A stretch of DNA of 64,000 bases from UBA4582 sp047630175. Its GTDB lineage: Bacteria; Pseudomonadota; Gammaproteobacteria; Pseudomonadales; Azotimanducaceae. The notes under the pieces are model-generated. The model was given only the letters and a program-made list of their open reading frames with translations, had not been told where the DNA came from and searched no databases. Positions 62,729 through 64,000 of this stretch are shown in pieces. Where the stretch lies: contig JBLHVI010000010.1 of the NCBI GenBank assembly GCA_047630175.1, positions 28,078-92,077 of the forward strand. The letters are read 5' to 3'. Positions within the stretch are counted from its first letter, which is position 1; every line of letters begins with the position of its first letter. The position numbers were made by a program, and so were the translations under genes.

Positions 62729-63463
62729 ATGATTAAATCCATTGTTATCAAATCGTTAGTATTGTTTTTTATTGTAAATTCAAGCTTAAGCCAAGCAGAA
62801 AGTACGCCCGTTGCGGAGGCAGTAGAGGCGGAGGCAGGGTCAGACAGTTTACAAAAGGACCTGAGTTATTTTTTTGGTTTTTCATTTGGCAATATGTTGA
62901 AGGAAGGCGGTAATGTTGATGTCGATATGCCGACGATGAATCAGGGCATGGCAGATTCTCTCGCCGGTAAAGCCCCCGATATGACCGAAGCACAGCAGAC
63001 TGCAGTGATTACAGCCATTCAATCACAACAAGAGGCTGCGCAACGCGAACGCGCTGCAGAACAAAGCGCACTGGCGTCACGAATAGCGCTCGAGTCAACA
63101 GATTTTATGGCGGCTAATGCCACCAAAGATGGCGTTATGACCACGGATTCCGGTCTACAATATGAGACACTGGTGGCCGGTACGGGTATGGCACCGAACT
63201 TAGACAGTACGGTAAAAGTCCACTACGAGGGCAAGTTGACGAACGGTCAGGTCTTTGACAGCTCGATAGCGAGAGGCACGCCCGCTGAATTTGGTCTCAG
63301 TCAAGTCATCCCTGGCTGGACTGAAGGTTTGCAACTTATGAAGGCTGGGGGCAAGACCCGATTTACTATTCCTTCTGATCTTGCCTATGGCCCCGGTGGT
63401 ACTCGTGGCATTCCACCAAATTCAGTGCTGATATTTGAAGTTGAATTGCTCGAAATCAACTAG
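62729..63463 (+). CDS. FKBP-type peptidyl-prolyl isomerase (FkpA-like)
   Basis: A 244-residue periplasmic folding helper. A signal peptide ends near SLSQAES, then a helical dimerisation domain (about 40-125) precedes the FKBP domain. The FKBP landmarks are VKVHYEGKLTNGQVFDSS, GWTEGLQLMKAGGK and the C-terminal PPNSVLIFEVELLEI. It is of the usual length for FkpA/Mip proteins. Confidence 0.93.
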   Translation: MIKSIVIKSLVLFFIVNSSLSQAESTPVAEAVEAEAGSDSLQKDLSYFFGFSFGNMLKEGGNVDVDMPTMNQGMADSLAGKAPDMTEAQQTAVITAIQSQQEAAQRERAAEQSALASRIALESTDFMAANATKDGVMTTDSGLQYETLVAGTGMAPNLDSTVKVHYEGKLTNGQVFDSSIARGTPAEFGLSQVIPGWTEGLQLMKAGGKTRFTIPSDLAYGPGGTRGIPPNSVLIFEVELLEIN

Positions 63464-63488
63464 TCATGGCATGACGCAATGCGCTGAC

Positions 63489-64000
63489 TCAAGATGGTCC
63501 TTGAAACGCCGTCTTGAGTTCCTTGGCAGCCAGCTGCATGGCCTCTCTACCCGCTTCTAGGGCGTCCTGCATATGAAAGAAACCGTGAATCATGCCATCA
63601 TAGCGCGTGATAGTCGTTGCAACGCCTGCAGACTTAAGCCTCTCACCAAAGGCTTCACCTTCATCCCGTAGCGGATCGAATTCTGCCGTAATAACCGTTG
63701 CTGGTGGCATACCAGACAAATCCTTCGCCTGCAGCGGCGATATCAAAGGATTCTCGCGAGGCTGATCGCCAATATAGTGTTGCCAGAATGCGTGCATCAA
63801 ATCTTTTGTCAACGAGTAGCCTTCGGCATTCTCGACGTAGGATGCTGTATCGAATGCCGCGTTGGTCACTGGATAAACAAGAAGCTGATGAACCAGCGTT
63901 GGGCCCTTGAGCGCTTTTGCTTTTAAACAGACCGTCGCGGCAAGATTGCCGCCAGCGCTGTCACCACCGACAGCCATCCTGTTAATGTCGATGCCGAGCT
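63489..64000 (-). CDS. alpha/beta hydrolase, HSL/acetyl-esterase type (partial, runs off the window)
   Basis: The frame is open beyond 64000, so the N terminus is missing. The nucleophile motif GDSAGGN is near the window edge, the acid is in TAEFDPLRDEGEAF and the catalytic His in DGMIHGFFHM. Together these form the triad of the hormone-sensitive-lipase-like carboxylesterases. The HGG oxyanion motif would lie outside the window. Confidence 0.88.
   Translation of the reverse strand, partial: LGIDINRMAVGGDSAGGNLAATVCLKAKALKGPTLVHQLLVYPVTNAAFDTASYVENAEGYSLTKDLMHAFWQHYIGDQPRENPLISPLQAKDLSGMPPATVITAEFDPLRDEGEAFGERLKSAGVATTITRYDGMIHGFFHMQDALEAGREAMQLAAKELKTAFQGPS

Noticed and set aside
1..64000. 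CRISPR arrays, prophage, integrative elements, defence islands
   Set aside because: No regularly spaced repeats, integrase, capsid, restriction or toxin-antitoxin genes were recognised. The only mobile-type gene is the RAYT at 8412.

Overview
The window looks like a piece of chromosome from a free-living, probably marine, aerobic gammaproteobacterium. This rests on the mix of recognisable proteins: proton-translocating transhydrogenase with a split alpha subunit, a DsbD/ScsB-type reductase, ExbD, TRAP transporter with TatT, GlcDEF, RibB with a degenerate RibA half, an AsrA-like Lon, tail-specific protease, FkpA-type isomerase and a YcaQ-type glycosylase. Base composition is moderate and fairly even. 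I see no rRNA, tRNA, CRISPR array, prophage or integrase; the only mobile-type gene is a solitary REP-associated (Y1/HUH) transposase.

Layout. 0-7 kb: end of an upstream gene and a terminator, then pntAA-pntAB-pntB (minus), an SDR dehydrogenase, a DsbD-like reductase and, facing it, a small ArsC/thioredoxin-like gene with an in-frame UGA. 7-13 kb: a MaoC dehydratase pair, the transposase, ExbD, a histidine phosphatase, an enoyl-CoA hydratase/isomerase, a DUF2726-like zinc protein and PlsC. 13-21 kb: tatT-dctP-dctQ-dctM, a receiver-TPR protein, a GAF-GGDEF diguanylate cyclase. 20-30 kb: gamma-glutamyltransferase with rhodanese, GST, MscS, DUF21 protein, aspartoacylase-like enzyme, two acyl-CoA dehydrogenases. 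30-38 kb: MBL hydrolase, a GAF-HD-GYP phosphodiesterase coupled to an orphan peptide-binding protein, and a ribBX / SCP2-like / glutamine-synthetase-like operon. 38-46 kb: glcDEF, an atypical carbamoyltransferase with an apparent attenuator, SRAP peptidase, cytochrome b561 and YceI. 46-54 kb: acyl-CoA ligase, YcaQ, Xni, phosphomannomutase, DjlA, a membrane protein and an FMN hydroxyacid oxidase. 54-64 kb: Lon, hybrid histidine kinase, a decayed nitroreductase, Prc, FKBP and a truncated esterase.

The strongest unusual signals are these. (1) A putative selenoprotein at 6560-6901 (minus): an in-frame UGA takes the place of the first Cys of a CxxC motif, and a bacterial-type SECIS hairpin with a G-initiated tetraloop begins 15 nt after it. 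(2) A carbamoyltransferase at 42332-43270 has the carbamoyl-phosphate motif but lacks both ornithine signatures (SMG and HCLP). It is preceded by an intrinsic terminator lying inside a 23-codon leader ORF whose stop overlaps the gene's ATG, reminiscent of pyrBI attenuation. (3) Two paralogous GAF sensors, 11 kb apart, are fused to opposite c-di-GMP activities (GGDEF and HD-GYP). The first lies behind a near-consensus sigma-54 promoter and the second is coupled to an orphan solute-binding protein.

Metabolically the window leans on fatty-acid/acyl-CoA chemistry (two ACADs, MaoC pair, ECH, acyl-CoA ligase, PlsC), 2-hydroxyacid oxidation (GlcDEF, LldD-like) and thiol redox (DsbD-like, ArsC-like selenoprotein, rhodanese, GST, GGT).
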